A program made the translations under genes and the position numbers. Shown here in pieces: positions 25,904 to 35,848 of a DNA stretch of 64,000 nt. Source of the DNA: Pedobacter sp. AJM. GTDB taxonomy: Bacteria > Bacteroidota > Bacteroidia > Sphingobacteriales > Sphingobacteriaceae. Under the pieces are notes generated by a model. The model had not been told where the DNA came from, did not search any database, and worked only from the letters and a program-made list of their open reading frames with translations. Location of the stretch: the NCBI RefSeq assembly GCF_002197755.1, contig NZ_NHOT01000010.1, positions 1-64,000 on the forward strand, in the 5' to 3' direction. The stretch's first letter is position 1, and every line of letters starts with the position of its first letter.

Positions 25904-27091
25904 ATGCAAATAATATTTTTTTCAAATCCTGATTTCTTCGGATCAGAGAAAAGGCCCGCGTTCTCGAGTATGCCACGTTTTACGAACATGCTCGTTGATG
26001 GTATGAGGGATAAATCACATGAAGTAAGTGTATGGACACCAGGCTCTACCTGCTTTGATCTGCCTTTTCCTGCTAAAATGAGAAAATGGATGGGTTATAT
26101 CGATCAATATGTATTATTCCCGATTCAGGTAAAAAAGCGGCTCAAGAAAGTTAGTCGGGAAACCATTTTTGTTTTTACCGATCAGGCGCAGGGCCCCTGG
26201 ATGCCACTGGTTCAAAATAGAAACCATGTGATGCATTGCCATGATTTTCTGGCACAGTGGTCTGCCCTTGGCGAAATTAAGGGACAGGAAGTAGGACTGA
26301 CCGGTAAAATGTATCAGAAATTTATTCGGGATGGCTTTAAAAAAGGAAAAAACTTCATTACCAGTTCTTACAAAACGGATACTGATTTAAAGAAGCTTTT
26401 ACCCGCAGCAAAAATGAATACTTACATGATCTATAATGGATTGGAAGCATTTTACAAACCACTAGATAAAGTGAAAGTGAGAGCATCTTTGTCGCCGGCG
26501 CTGGGTGTTAACCTCAGTAATGGTTATATCCTTCACGTGGGTGGTAACCACTGGTATAAAAACAGAAAAGGGGTAATTGAAATTTACAATGCCTGGCGAT
26601 CAATAACCAAAAAAAGAATGCCCTTGTTATTGGTGGGGCCACCTCCTGATGATTTTATCGCGAAATGCCAGAAAGATTCATCATACCGCCATGATATCCA
26701 TTTCCTTATTGGTCAAACGGATGAAGTGGTCAGCCAGATTTATGCGGGTGCATCGCTATTTCTTTTTCCATCATTTGCTGAAGGCTTTGGCTGGCCAAGT
26801 GCAGAAGCCATGGCTTGTGGATGCCCGGTGATTACCAGTAATGAAGCACCGATGACGGAGGTGGTGAGTGATGCTGGTTTTTTAATTCCCCTAAGGGATG
26901 AAGAAAATCCACGCCAATGGGCTACTGATGCAGCATTGGTGGTGGAAGAAGTTTTAAATATGCCAAATCAGGAAGCGGTGGTGTTAAAATCTTTAGAAAA
27001 TGCCAAGCGGTTTAATAAAGAAAAGGCAATGGATGACTTTGAACAGGTTTATGATCGCATTGTCAGGTTAAATACATTAGAACCTGCTTAA
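25904..27091 (+). CDS. GT4-family glycosyltransferase
   Basis: 395 residues, GT-B fold. The C-terminal half has ILHVGGNHWYKNRKGVIEIY, LLLVGPPPDD and the donor-binding EGFGWPSAEAMACGCPVITSNEAPMTEVV with both Glu of the E-x7-E motif. N-terminal half (IIFFSNPDFFGSEKRPAFSSMPRFTNMLVDGM) is the acceptor domain. No membrane helix; it probably works at the inner membrane face on undecaprenyl-linked intermediates. Sugar unknown. Part of the same operon, with 20 bp to the gene before and 9 bp to the next. Confidence 0.9.
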   Translation: MQIIFFSNPDFFGSEKRPAFSSMPRFTNMLVDGMRDKSHEVSVWTPGSTCFDLPFPAKMRKWMGYIDQYVLFPIQVKKRLKKVSRETIFVFTDQAQGPWMPLVQNRNHVMHCHDFLAQWSALGEIKGQEVGLTGKMYQKFIRDGFKKGKNFITSSYKTDTDLKKLLPAAKMNTYMIYNGLEAFYKPLDKVKVRASLSPALGVNLSNGYILHVGGNHWYKNRKGVIEIYNAWRSITKKRMPLLLVGPPPDDFIAKCQKDSSYRHDIHFLIGQTDEVVSQIYAGASLFLFPSFAEGFGWPSAEAMACGCPVITSNEAPMTEVVSDAGFLIPLRDEENPRQWATDAALVVEEVLNMPNQEAVVLKSLENAKRFNKEKAMDDFEQVYDRIVRLNTLEPA

Positions 27092-27100
27092 ATTATTGTT

Positions 27101-28114
27101 ATGGTTACCTTAATCAGATCACAAATTCCAAAATCAAGTCCGGATATTTCACATTTAATCGCGTTTGAAGATTATTGTCAGCACAATAGCGGCTGGACAA
27201 TTAAACAGGGTCCGGTACTTTTTAACCCGCGTTCATTTTCACTGCGGTTTTTTTCGGGTATTCAGGCACTATTAAAACCCATTTTAAGGCGTGTAAAAAT
27301 AAAAGGAGCGGTGCTTTCACTGGGCCTTCCGTATTACCATTACCTTACTGCCAAAACATTCCCATACTTTGGGACCGATTGCGATTTGAGGGTGCTGTGG
27401 ACCTATGATGTTTGGGCACCTGATTTTGATCGTGTGGAACAGCTGGTTAATAAGAGTAAGATTGATCTTTTATTACTTTCCTCTTACCAGGCCACCGCAC
27501 ACTTTCAAAAACTGAATCTGGGCAACTGCAAGGTTCACTGGGTACCGGAGACCATTGATGTACACGCCTATCAGCATAAAGAATGGTCAGAAAGATCCAT
27601 TCATGTACTTTCTTTTGGACGTTCCTGGCAACAGTATCATGAAGTAATTGTAGATGGATGTCATGAACATCACATCAATTACCAGTATCAGGAGCGGTCT
27701 GCAACACATGATGTTGCTGTTCACGGCTTAAAGAAGAAACTTCAGTTTCCAACGACTGCAGATTTTACAGCGGGTCTTGCTGATTCGAAAATCTGCATCT
27801 GTTTTCCACGTTGTGTTACCCATCCGGCACTGGCCGGAGAAGTATCTACGCTAACGATTCGCTATTTACAGGCCATGGCTTCAAAATGTGTTATCATCGG
27901 CGCAGCTCCGAAAGAGATTACCCGGTTGTTTGATTATAACCCGGTGATTGAAGTAGACTGGGAAAAACCTGTTGAACAAATCAGGCATATCCTTGATTAT
28001 CCGGAAGAATACAGCACGATTGTAGAAAAAAATTATCAAATGGTTCATCAGCATTTCCACCATCAGCAGGCGATAAACCAAATCAATGAACTGGTTAAAG
28101 CCAATTTAACCTAA
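27101..28114 (+). CDS. Glycosyltransferase family 1-like protein
   Basis: 337 residues. The N-terminal half is unlike its neighbours (FEDYCQHNSGWTIKQGPVLFNPRSF). The C-terminal half has HVLSFGRSWQQYHEVI, DFTAGLADSKICICFPR and STLTIRYLQAMASKCVIIGAAPKEI, which resemble the donor-binding half of glycosyltransferases of the Glyco_trans_1_2 kind. The acidic pair is less clear than in the GT4 gene before it. No membrane segment. The assignment as a transferase is from this pattern and from its place in the operon. Confidence 0.75.
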   Translation: MVTLIRSQIPKSSPDISHLIAFEDYCQHNSGWTIKQGPVLFNPRSFSLRFFSGIQALLKPILRRVKIKGAVLSLGLPYYHYLTAKTFPYFGTDCDLRVLWTYDVWAPDFDRVEQLVNKSKIDLLLLSSYQATAHFQKLNLGNCKVHWVPETIDVHAYQHKEWSERSIHVLSFGRSWQQYHEVIVDGCHEHHINYQYQERSATHDVAVHGLKKKLQFPTTADFTAGLADSKICICFPRCVTHPALAGEVSTLTIRYLQAMASKCVIIGAAPKEITRLFDYNPVIEVDWEKPVEQIRHILDYPEEYSTIVEKNYQMVHQHFHHQQAINQINELVKANLT

Positions 28115-28134
28115 AATATAAATTTATAATACTA

Positions 28135-29370
28135 ATGAGCCAGGAGCCAGTGCAAAAGATTCTTCATATCGTATCATCTATGGACCCTAAAGAGGGGGGG
28201 GTATGTCAGGCCGTAAGAACAATTATTTCGGGTTTAGCTACCCGTAACATTTACAGTGAAGTAGTGAGTTTAGATAATGCAGAATCATTTTTTTTTAAAG
28301 CGGATCAGTTTACGGTACATGCCTTAGGGCGTGGAACAGGACCCTGGAGATATAATAAAAGGCTTACCTCATGGTTTGTAACCAATTTATCTTATTTCGA
28401 TAAGGTAATTGTTCACGGACTTTGGACGTATATGGGTTTTTCGCTACAGAAAGCAATCAAAGCCTTATCCTCAAAAAAAGAAGAGAAAATTCCGAAGGTT
28501 TTTGTGATGCCCCATGGCATGCTTGATCCTTATTTCCAGCGGGCTGCGGGCAGAAAACTGAAAGCCTTAAGAAATGTATTTTACTGGAAATTTATTGAAC
28601 ATAAACTCATTAACCTTGCCGATGGTATTTTATTTACCTGCGAGGAAGAGGCGGCCCTGGCAAAGCTGCCCTTTAAACCTTATCAACCAAAGAAAACTTA
28701 TATCACTGGTTTAGGGGTGGAGCATCCGCCGGCATATGTAGAGGAAATGAAGGTGGAGTTTGAAAGCCGGTGTCCTCAGTTGGATCATGCCCCCTACCTT
28801 CTTTTTCTCAGCAGGATAAATGAAAAAAAGGGAGTTGATTTATTATTGGACGCATATCAATCGATTGTAGAATCTGTTGAGGAAAATCCCCGTTCAGGGC
28901 TTGCGGGCCTGTTACCAAAACTAGTTATCGCGGGGCCGGATCTGGAAAGTGAATTTGGAAAGAAGATTCAAAACCAGGTTAACAGTAATCACTTGCTTAG
29001 AAAATCGGTCATTTTTACAGGCATGCTTTCAGGGCTTTCTAAATGGGGGGCTTTTTATGGCTGTGAAGCTTTTATCCTGCCCAGCCACCAGGAAAATTTC
29101 GGAATCGCCGTAGTAGAAGCTTTAGGGTGTGCCAAGCCGGTTTTAATTTCCAATCAGGTCAATATCTGGCGTGAAATTAATGAAGATGGTGGCTGTTATG
29201 TGTTTAACAATACCATTGATGGTACCCGTAAGCTATTGGAATCATGGGGGCAGAGCTCTTATAAAACAAAGAAAATGATGTCGAAAAATGCTTTTTATTC
29301 TTTTACCAAAAACTTTTCTACCACGCCGGCCACCACCCGGTTTGTAGATGCAATTTCTAATCCGAACTAA
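28135..29370 (+). CDS. GT4-family glycosyltransferase
   Basis: 411 residues. N-terminal ILHIVSSMDPKEGGVCQAVRTIISGLA is the glycine-rich start typical of GT4 enzymes. LFLSRINEKKGVDLLLDAY and ENFGIAVVEALGCAKPVLISNQVNIWREI are the donor-site motifs with E-x7-E complete. The two codons for Gly-Gly sit in a run of eight G (28194-28201) near the 5' end. A slip there would truncate the protein; see findings. Donor unknown. Confidence 0.9.
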   Translation: MSQEPVQKILHIVSSMDPKEGGVCQAVRTIISGLATRNIYSEVVSLDNAESFFFKADQFTVHALGRGTGPWRYNKRLTSWFVTNLSYFDKVIVHGLWTYMGFSLQKAIKALSSKKEEKIPKVFVMPHGMLDPYFQRAAGRKLKALRNVFYWKFIEHKLINLADGILFTCEEEAALAKLPFKPYQPKKTYITGLGVEHPPAYVEEMKVEFESRCPQLDHAPYLLFLSRINEKKGVDLLLDAYQSIVESVEENPRSGLAGLLPKLVIAGPDLESEFGKKIQNQVNSNHLLRKSVIFTGMLSGLSKWGAFYGCEAFILPSHQENFGIAVVEALGCAKPVLISNQVNIWREINEDGGCYVFNNTIDGTRKLLESWGQSSYKTKKMMSKNAFYSFTKNFSTTPATTRFVDAISNPN

Positions 29371-29376
29371 GCAATC

Positions 29377-29943
29377 ATGGAAACATCAACCTTAATCGCC
29401 AGTGATCTTTCGAAATTTGACATCGGAGATTATAATGCTGGCACCAAATGGAAAATTATACTTTGGTATCCCATCAATTACTTCATCTTTAACAGCAGTA
29501 TCCCCTGGCCTAATATGTTTAAATCATGGTTACTTCGATTATTTGGAGCCCATGTTGGAACAGGCTTAATTATCAAGCCCAGGGTGATTATCAAAAACCC
29601 ACAGAAGTTAGTCATTGGAGATAACTGCTGGCTTGGCGAATCTGTTTGGATTGATAACCTGGATAAAGTAACGCTTGGTGATAACGTCTGTATTTCTCAG
29701 GGAGCGATGTTGCTTACGGGAAATCATGATTACAGTAAGATGGATTTTCCGTATCGCCTGGGTGCTATCACCTTAGCGGATGGCGTTTGGATAGGTGCAA
29801 AATCGGTTGTGTGCCCGGGCATCACCTGTTTATCACATGCTATCCTTACCGTAAATTCGGTAGCCACCAAAAACCTGGAACCCAGAAAAATATATTCAGG
29901 TAATCCAGCCGTTTATCTCCGTGATAGAAAAATCACAAACTAA
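29377..29943 (+). CDS. Colanic-acid-type O-acetyltransferase (WcaF-like)
   Basis: 188 residues, left-handed beta-helix acyltransferase with hexapeptide repeats (VIKNPQKLVIGDNCWLGESVWIDNLDKVTLGDNVCISQG region). The catalytic His is in LLTGNHDYSKMDFPY, a stretch characteristic of the WcaF group. It would transfer acetyl from acetyl-CoA to a sugar of the repeat unit. Six bp after the previous gene. Two genes later in this operon also resemble colanic acid enzymes, which supports the assignment, though the polymer itself need not be colanic acid. Confidence 0.88.
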   Translation: METSTLIASDLSKFDIGDYNAGTKWKIILWYPINYFIFNSSIPWPNMFKSWLLRLFGAHVGTGLIIKPRVIIKNPQKLVIGDNCWLGESVWIDNLDKVTLGDNVCISQGAMLLTGNHDYSKMDFPYRLGAITLADGVWIGAKSVVCPGITCLSHAILTVNSVATKNLEPRKIYSGNPAVYLRDRKITN

Positions 29944-30117
29944 TATAACTGGTTTTTGCCAGAAAAATAATTCAGCTAACCACCTGTCATTCAGCTATGC
30001 CATCAACAATATTGATGTTAGCAAAGTTGATGATACCCATTAAACCTTGTTACATTCATCAGCCTTAAGCATGTTATGATGCCTGATGCTGGATTGTGAC
30101 CGCTCAATATTAACCTT

Positions 30118-31434
30118 ATGGAACAAATCAACGTCGCTAAAAAACGCATTTTATTGCTTGGCATCAATTTCTCGCCTGAGCTTACCGGTATTGGAAAATA
30201 TTCCGGTGAGATGATTGACTGGCTAATTAAGGATGGCTATGACTGTACCGTGGTCACTTCATTTCCATATTACCCAAACTGGAGTGTTCAAAAGCCGTAT
30301 AGCGGGCTGTTTTATAAAAAGGAGGTTAACGAAAATGGCGACCTAAGGGTATACAGATGCCCGCTTTATGTGCCTTCAGTACCTACAGGAAAGAAAAGGA
30401 TTTTACATGACATCAGCTTTTTCATCACTTCATTGGTCATGATGCTTTATCTGCTGTTTAAACCCAAAAGTGATTATGTTTTTTGTGTGGCTCCACCTTT
30501 TCATTTGGGATTTTTAAGTGCATTCTACTGCTTTATAAAAGGAAGCAAAATGATTTACCACATTCAGGATCTGCAAATTGAGGCGGCCAGAGATCTTGGC
30601 GTCATTAAAAACCAGTCTTTATTTGCCATGATGCTTAAAATGGAGAAGTTCATTATGAAAAGAGCAACATACGTTTCAACCATTTCAGCTGGGATGTTAG
30701 AAAAGGTCGCCTTAAAAACAGATAAGAAAATCCTGATGTTTCCGAATTGGGTAGACGTAGATGAATTTCATCCCATAAACAGGAGGGCGGAGTTGAAACA
30801 ACAATGGGGCTTTACTGCTGCAGATAAGATTGTGCTTTACTCTGGTAGTATTGGAGAAAAACAGGGCCTGGAAAGTTTAATTTCAATTGCCAGTGATTTT
30901 CAGCAGCATGCATCCATTCAGTTTATCATTTGTGGAAACGGACCATACCGTAACAAATTGCAGCAAATGGCCACTGATCAAAAGCTTTTTAACATTAGCT
31001 TTTTACCCTTGCAACCCCTTCATATTTTTAATGAATTTTTAAATATGAGTGATGTTCACCTGGTGCTGCAAAAGAAAAATGCCTGTGATTTAATGATGCC
31101 TTCTAAACTGGCCGGAATACTTTCGTCAGGTGGTTTGGCACTGGTTACGGCAGAGCAGGGAAGTACACTACATAAAATTATCAGGGAACATAACATGGGC
31201 GTGGTGATTAATTGTGAGGATGAAAGTCTGTTGGCCAGTACCATCCTGGCCTGTTGTTCTGGCGATCATCAGACCAGAACCTTGAATGCCCGTGCATATG
31301 CCATGCGGGAGCTTAACCGTGATGTGATTTTAAGACGCTTGTTTTTGGAATTGGAAACGGGCGTAGCATTAAAAACACTCCTTCCTGAGGTTAAAGAAAT
31401 TAAAACGGAGCTGGTTTTTAGTAATCAGAATTAA
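30118..31434 (+). CDS. WcaI-type glycosyltransferase
   Basis: 438 residues. RILLLGINFSPELTGIGKYSGEMIDWL and TSFPYYPNWSVQKPYSG are signature stretches of the colanic acid WcaI group. A hydrophobic segment (ISFFITSLVMMLYLLF, about 98-113) likely touches the membrane. The donor half has VLYSGSIGEKQGLESLI and the MMPSKLAGILSSGGLALVTAEQGS segment. WcaI is assigned as a fucosyltransferase in colanic acid work, which suits the gmd-fcl pair downstream; the specificity here is inferred. A 174-bp gap before it may hold a promoter, but none is clear. Confidence 0.85.
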   Translation: MEQINVAKKRILLLGINFSPELTGIGKYSGEMIDWLIKDGYDCTVVTSFPYYPNWSVQKPYSGLFYKKEVNENGDLRVYRCPLYVPSVPTGKKRILHDISFFITSLVMMLYLLFKPKSDYVFCVAPPFHLGFLSAFYCFIKGSKMIYHIQDLQIEAARDLGVIKNQSLFAMMLKMEKFIMKRATYVSTISAGMLEKVALKTDKKILMFPNWVDVDEFHPINRRAELKQQWGFTAADKIVLYSGSIGEKQGLESLISIASDFQQHASIQFIICGNGPYRNKLQQMATDQKLFNISFLPLQPLHIFNEFLNMSDVHLVLQKKNACDLMMPSKLAGILSSGGLALVTAEQGSTLHKIIREHNMGVVINCEDESLLASTILACCSGDHQTRTLNARAYAMRELNRDVILRRLFLELETGVALKTLLPEVKEIKTELVFSNQN

Positions 31435-31453
31435 GGCTCAACAATAACTGAAC

Positions 31454-32167
31454 ATGAATAATTTAAATCTACAAGACGAATCGATTATAAACCATTACCA
31501 AACTGAATTGACAGGCAATTTAAATGATCAGCTGATCTCAGATCCATCACTGGAAATGACAGACAGCTCATATGTATATCAGCAACAACTAAAAAGGCTT
31601 TTTGATATTCTGTTCAGTTTAACGGTATTAATTGCTTTTAGCTGGGTATACGTCATTATAGCCTTGCTGATCAGAACAGACAGCCGGGGCAAAGTGATAT
31701 TTAAACAGCAGCGCACAGGTAAAGATGACCAGGCATTTTGGTGCTATAAATTTCGAACCATGGTGGTTAATGATCATGCACACACCAATCACGCACAGAA
31801 AAATGATTCCAGAATTACCGGTATTGGCCGCTTTTTAAGAAAATCAAGTTTAGATGAACTGCCACAGTTTTTCAACGTACTGATGGGATCGATGAGTGTG
31901 GTTGGTCCGCGGCCGCACATGCTGAAGCACACACAGGAGTACCGTGAAACCATTGATCATTTTATGGTTCGCCACAGCATTAAACCTGGTATTACGGGTT
32001 GGGCACAGGTGAAAGGCTTTAGGGGAAATACCACCGGAAATGAAATGATGGAAAACCGGGTAAAGCATGATATCTGGTATATCGAAAACTGGTCAAATAA
32101 ACTCGATCTAAAAATTATCATGCTCACCGCAAGGCAGGTTTTGAGGGGACATGAAAACGCATTTTAA
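31454..32167 (+). CDS. Initiating phosphoglycosyl transferase (WcaJ/PglC-type)
   Basis: 237 residues: the bare catalytic domain with one membrane helix near residues 50-72 (LFDILFSLTVLIAFSWVYVIIALLI), not the long five-helix WcaJ form. The motifs KVIFKQQRTGKDDQAFWCYKFRTMVV, LRKSSLDELPQFFNVLMGSMSVVGPRP and ITGWAQVKGFRG are all intact, including the DE pair. It transfers a sugar-1-phosphate to undecaprenyl phosphate, so it starts the repeat unit. The first sugar cannot be read from the sequence. Unusually, it comes late in the operon. Confidence 0.93.
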   Translation: MNNLNLQDESIINHYQTELTGNLNDQLISDPSLEMTDSSYVYQQQLKRLFDILFSLTVLIAFSWVYVIIALLIRTDSRGKVIFKQQRTGKDDQAFWCYKFRTMVVNDHAHTNHAQKNDSRITGIGRFLRKSSLDELPQFFNVLMGSMSVVGPRPHMLKHTQEYRETIDHFMVRHSIKPGITGWAQVKGFRGNTTGNEMMENRVKHDIWYIENWSNKLDLKIIMLTARQVLRGHENAF

Positions 32168-32202
32168 AAGGAACATAAAATATTTTATAAATAAAAAAGA
32201 CA

Positions 32203-33318
32203 ATGAAAAAAAAGGCATTAATCACAGGCATAACCGGACAAGACGGTGCGTACTTAACTGAACTTTTATTGGAGAAGGGTTATGAAGTTCACGGTATAAA
32301 AAGAAGAAGCTCACAGTTTAATACTGACAGGATCGACCATTTGTATCAGGGCCCTGAAGTTGAAAACAGAAGTTTGGTTCTTCATTATGGTGATTTAACG
32401 GATTCTACCAATTTGATCAGAATTATCCAGCAGGTTCAGCCTGATGAGATTTATAACCTTGGTGCGATGTCTCATGTTCAGGTAAGTTTTGATGTTCCGG
32501 AATATACAGCTAATGCAGATGGTATCGGAACATTAAGGATTTTGGAAGCCATCAGGATTTTAGGCTTACAAAAGAAAACCCGGATTTACCAGGCTTCTAC
32601 TTCAGAACTTTATGGCTTGGTACAAGCCGTTCCACAAAGTGAAACCACTCCTTTTTATCCCCGTTCGCCATATGCAGTAGCTAAAATGTATGCTTACTGG
32701 ATTACGGTGAATTACAGAGAAGCATATGGCATGTATGCTTGTAACGGCATTTTATTTAATCATGAAAGCCCGCTGCGCGGAGAAACTTTTGTCACCAGAA
32801 AAATTACCAGAGGTGTAGCCAAGATTGGTTTAGGACTTCAGGATATGCTTTACCTGGGTAATCTGGATGCCAGAAGAGACTGGGGCCATGCGAAAGATTA
32901 TGTAGAAGCCATGTATTTAATCCTGCAACAAGATGCACCTTCAGATTTTGTGATTGCTACAGGCATTACGACACCGGTTCGTGATTTTGTAAAGCTGGCT
33001 TTTGCCGAAATTGGTATTGAAATCGGTTTCTCCGGAACAGGTGTAGCAGAGAAAGGATTTGTGGTGTATTGTAACCATCCTGATTATCAATTGGAGATTG
33101 GAAGAGAGGTAGTGGCTGTTGATCCAAAATATTTCAGACCTACGGAGGTAGACCTTTTGGTTGGCGATCCAAAAAAATCAAATGAATTGCTTAACTGGAC
33201 ACCCAAATACAACTTGCAAATGCTGGTAAGCGAAATGGTTGAGGCTGATATTCAGCTTTTCAGAAAAGATCAATTGCTTAAAGAATCAGGCTATACCATA
33301 AAAAATCAATATGAATAA
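32203..33318 (+). CDS. GDP-mannose 4,6-dehydratase
   Basis: 371 residues, extended SDR. NAD(P)-binding [11 protein letters not shown] at the start and the catalytic triad region with STSELYG and YxxxK in [10 protein letters not shown]. Converts GDP-D-mannose to GDP-4-keto-6-deoxymannose, the first step to GDP-L-fucose. Its stop overlaps the start of fcl by 8 bases, so the pair is translationally coupled. GDP-mannose supply genes (manA, manB, manC) are not in the window. Confidence 0.97.
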   Translation: MKKKALITGITGQDGAYLTELLLEKGYEVHGIKRRSSQFNTDRIDHLYQGPEVENRSLVLHYGDLTDSTNLIRIIQQVQPDEIYNLGAMSHVQVSFDVPEYTANADGIGTLRILEAIRILGLQKKTRIYQASTSELYGLVQAVPQSETTPFYPRSPYAVAKMYAYWITVNYREAYGMYACNGILFNHESPLRGETFVTRKITRGVAKIGLGLQDMLYLGNLDARRDWGHAKDYVEAMYLILQQDAPSDFVIATGITTPVRDFVKLAFAEIGIEIGFSGTGVAEKGFVVYCNHPDYQLEIGREVVAVDPKYFRPTEVDLLVGDPKKSNELLNWTPKYNLQMLVSEMVEADIQLFRKDQLLKESGYTIKNQYE

Positions 33319-34309
33319 GATGAAACAGACAGATTTATTGAATTTAGATGCTAAAATTTATGTCGCCGGGCATAAGGGAATGGTAGGCTCGGCGATAGAA
33401 AGAACCTTAATCAACCAGGGCTATACAAATATAATTAAAAGAACATCCAAGCAACTGGATCTTACCGATAAGTTAGAAGTAGATCATTTCTTTGTTTCAG
33501 AAAAGCCTGAATATGTTTTCTTAGCTGCGGCCAAAGTAGGTGGTATCGTGGCAAACAACACCTATCCCGCTGATTTTTTATTCCAGAACATGAATATTCA
33601 AAATAATGTGATTCATGCATCAATGCTGAATAAAGTTAAAAAGCTTTTATTTCTGGGCTCATCCTGTATTTATCCAAAATTTGCACAGCAGCCTATTAAA
33701 GAAGAATATTTATTAACAGGTGACCTGGAGGCTACAAATGATGCTTATGCCATTGCCAAAATTAGTGGAATTAAAATGTGCCAGGCTTATGCCAAACAAT
33801 ATGGCATGAACTTTATCAGTGCAATGCCAACCAATTTATATGGCCAGAATGATAATTATCATCCGGAGAATTCTCACGTGCTGCCAGCCCTGATCCGTAA
33901 AATACATGAGGCAAAAGATACCAGAGCAGCTAACGTAACGGTTTGGGGTACAGGAACACCCAAAAGAGAATTTCTTTATGCAGATGATTTGGCAGAAGCC
34001 TGCATCCACCTGATGAAAGTGTACAACAGCAGTGATATTGTAAATATTGGCACAGGAGAAGACCTCACCATTAAAGAACTCGCTACCTCTATTGCAGAGG
34101 CTTTGGAATATGAGGGTGATTTAATTTTCGATGTGTCAAAACCTGATGGTACACCAAGAAAACTGCTTGATGTTTCCAGAATCAAAAACACGGGTTGGCA
34201 ACCTAAAACAGGCTTACCGGAAGGTATTCTTCTGGCTTACCAGGATTATCTGAAACAAATAAACGAATCTAAAATGGCTGTTCGTCATGAAGTGCTTTGT
34301 GTATCATAA
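33311..34309 (+). CDS. GDP-L-fucose synthase (Fcl/WcaG)
   Basis: 332 residues. Rossmann motif [12 protein letters not shown] and catalytic Ser, Tyr, Lys in LGSSCIYPK and YAIAK. Completes GDP-L-fucose from the product of the gmd gene by epimerisation and reduction. The first ATG (33311) overlaps gmd; a second ATG at 33320 is also possible and loses only three residues. Last gene of the operon, followed by a strong terminator. Confidence 0.96.
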   Translation: MNKMKQTDLLNLDAKIYVAGHKGMVGSAIERTLINQGYTNIIKRTSKQLDLTDKLEVDHFFVSEKPEYVFLAAAKVGGIVANNTYPADFLFQNMNIQNNVIHASMLNKVKKLLFLGSSCIYPKFAQQPIKEEYLLTGDLEATNDAYAIAKISGIKMCQAYAKQYGMNFISAMPTNLYGQNDNYHPENSHVLPALIRKIHEAKDTRAANVTVWGTGTPKREFLYADDLAEACIHLMKVYNSSDIVNIGTGEDLTIKELATSIAEALEYEGDLIFDVSKPDGTPRKLLDVSRIKNTGWQPKTGLPEGILLAYQDYLKQINESKMAVRHEVLCVS

Positions 34310-34390
34310 ACACTGAGCAGTTTATACGGATGGTTTATCCAGTATAATAAAAAAACACTTTTTTTATAGTGTGTCACTGGGGACAATTGA

Positions 34391-34428
34391 AAAACCCTGT
34401 GCCGGATGGCCAGGGTTTTATTTTTTTT
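34391..34428 (+). terminator. Intrinsic terminator of the exopolysaccharide operon
   Basis: AAAACCCTG (34391-34399), an inner GCC-GGAT-GGC stem, CAGGGTTTT (34411-34419), then a run of T to 34428. It closes the 17.6-kb operon 82 bp after fcl and just before the convergent DinB-family gene. Confidence 0.9.
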
Positions 34429-34435
34429 CTGCTGA

Positions 34436-34996
34436 TTAAAAGCCCGGCTCGTCTGCGCTGGGTCCATAACTTCCCGGAATGGGAATGTCTAAAAGCCGCA
34501 GGTAAACACCTAACTGTGCCCGGTGATGAATCGTCTGGCTTATCGAAACGCGAATGGTTTCATATTTTGTCCATTCCCCTAAAATCATTTCGCCATGGCG
34601 TAAAATCCAGGGTTTATCGAAATCTTCTACCAGCGCTTGCATTAACGCTGACCTGCCTTTGTTATAACTCTCTTCTAGCAGTTTCATCAAATCACCATTA
34701 TTTTCTATTTGCTTTTCCTGATAGGGAGCAGTAGCAAAGTCCAGCCCTTCCGTTGTCAAAGCCAGGCTAATCCATTCAGGAAGTTCTGCGATGTGGCTGG
34801 CCAGCGATTTCATTTTCATGCTTTTTGTATGCGGTGCCCAGTCAAATTTATCAGTAGGTACCAACGCCATAAATTTTTTCGTGGTGTTAAATTCTGATTC
34901 TAATTCCTTTAATAATGCTTTAATAATGTCCATATGCTGTTTTTTTGATTTTTCAATTGATTGCAATTCCATCAGTAATAAGTCGGCGAAGCTCAT
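34436..34996 (-). CDS. DinB-family protein
   Basis: 186 residues from the ATG at 34996 (MSFADLLLMELQS); the frame extends to a TTG at 35041 but the extra residues look unrelated. Four-helix bundle family with the metal-binding His set: SHIAELPEWI in the second helix and QTIHHRAQLGVYLR in the fourth. DinB-like proteins of this type include thiol-dependent enzymes; no specific reaction can be named. The WYL-domain regulator encoded just upstream on the same strand is a frequent neighbour of DinB proteins. Confidence 0.88.
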   Translation of the reverse strand: MSFADLLLMELQSIEKSKKQHMDIIKALLKELESEFNTTKKFMALVPTDKFDWAPHTKSMKMKSLASHIAELPEWISLALTTEGLDFATAPYQEKQIENNGDLMKLLEESYNKGRSALMQALVEDFDKPWILRHGEMILGEWTKYETIRVSISQTIHHRAQLGVYLRLLDIPIPGSYGPSADEPGF

Positions 34997-35149
34997 CGTT
35001 TTTTCTTTTGTTTGTACAAAGAAAATAGGGGCTACTGACAACCCTATGGCAGTGCCAAAAATTAATTTTAACAGCTATATTCTATTTTGAAATTAAAGGT
35101 GGGAAACAGAATTGCATTGATAAGGTAAGTGCCTTGTTGAAATGAAGAA

Positions 35150-35839
35150 TCAAAAATTAACCGGTAACAGACTCATATAATCGCTGAGGGGCATATGCTC
35201 TTTTTTGATAAAGGGTGTTCCCAGGTTTTTTAAACAAGCAATCCGCAGTAAATTAAAGTCACGGTATTCATTCCTGAAATGACACCAGGCAATTAAGTGC
35301 CAGCTGAAGGCATAAAAAATCAATCCAATGGGTTCAACAGTTCTTTTGCTTGATATCTCCTTTGCATTTTTATAGTCCAGCTCAATTAAGTTTTTCTCTG
35401 AGATGGCATGTTGAATCAGCGAAAGATACCCGTAATTGAAAGTTAAGCGCTCCGGAATCTGCAGTTTAATGTGCTGATTCATTTTTTCTAACTTTTCTTT
35501 CTGAGCCGTTTTTAAAACCGCTTTTACCTTTGTCAGTGCTGTAGAATAATGAGAGCGGATGGAGTGATCTGTAAAACCATTTACCAGGCGCTCTACCAGA
35601 AGCAGGGCATTTGCCTCATCCATATTGAAAGATACAGGTGGGAGAAAATAACCCTGAACCAGGAAATAGCCTTTGTTTTGCTCAAAACTGATGGGAATCC
35701 CTTGTTCACCCAAGGCCTTTATATCCCGGTAAACAGTACGAACACTCATATCAAAACGCTGCGCAATCTGCTCTGCAGTAATGTGCCTGGTTGATTGAAG
35801 CAGGGTTAAAATTCCGAAAAGTCGATCGATACGGTTCAT
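35150..35839 (-). CDS. WYL-domain transcriptional regulator (YafY-like)
   Basis: 229 residues. N-terminal DeoR-type helix-turn-helix (RLFGILTLLQSTRHITAEQIAQRFDMSVRTVYRDIKAL, residues 5-45), then a WYL domain (about 135-205; EPIGLIFYAFSWHLIAWCHFRNEYRDFNLLRI) that senses a small ligand. Probably co-transcribed with the DinB-family gene and may regulate it. A promoter and a palindrome lie just upstream. Confidence 0.92.
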   Translation of the reverse strand: MNRIDRLFGILTLLQSTRHITAEQIAQRFDMSVRTVYRDIKALGEQGIPISFEQNKGYFLVQGYFLPPVSFNMDEANALLLVERLVNGFTDHSIRSHYSTALTKVKAVLKTAQKEKLEKMNQHIKLQIPERLTFNYGYLSLIQHAISEKNLIELDYKNAKEISSKRTVEPIGLIFYAFSWHLIAWCHFRNEYRDFNLLRIACLKNLGTPFIKKEHMPLSDYMSLLPVNF

Positions 35840-35848
35840 ATGCTGAGG

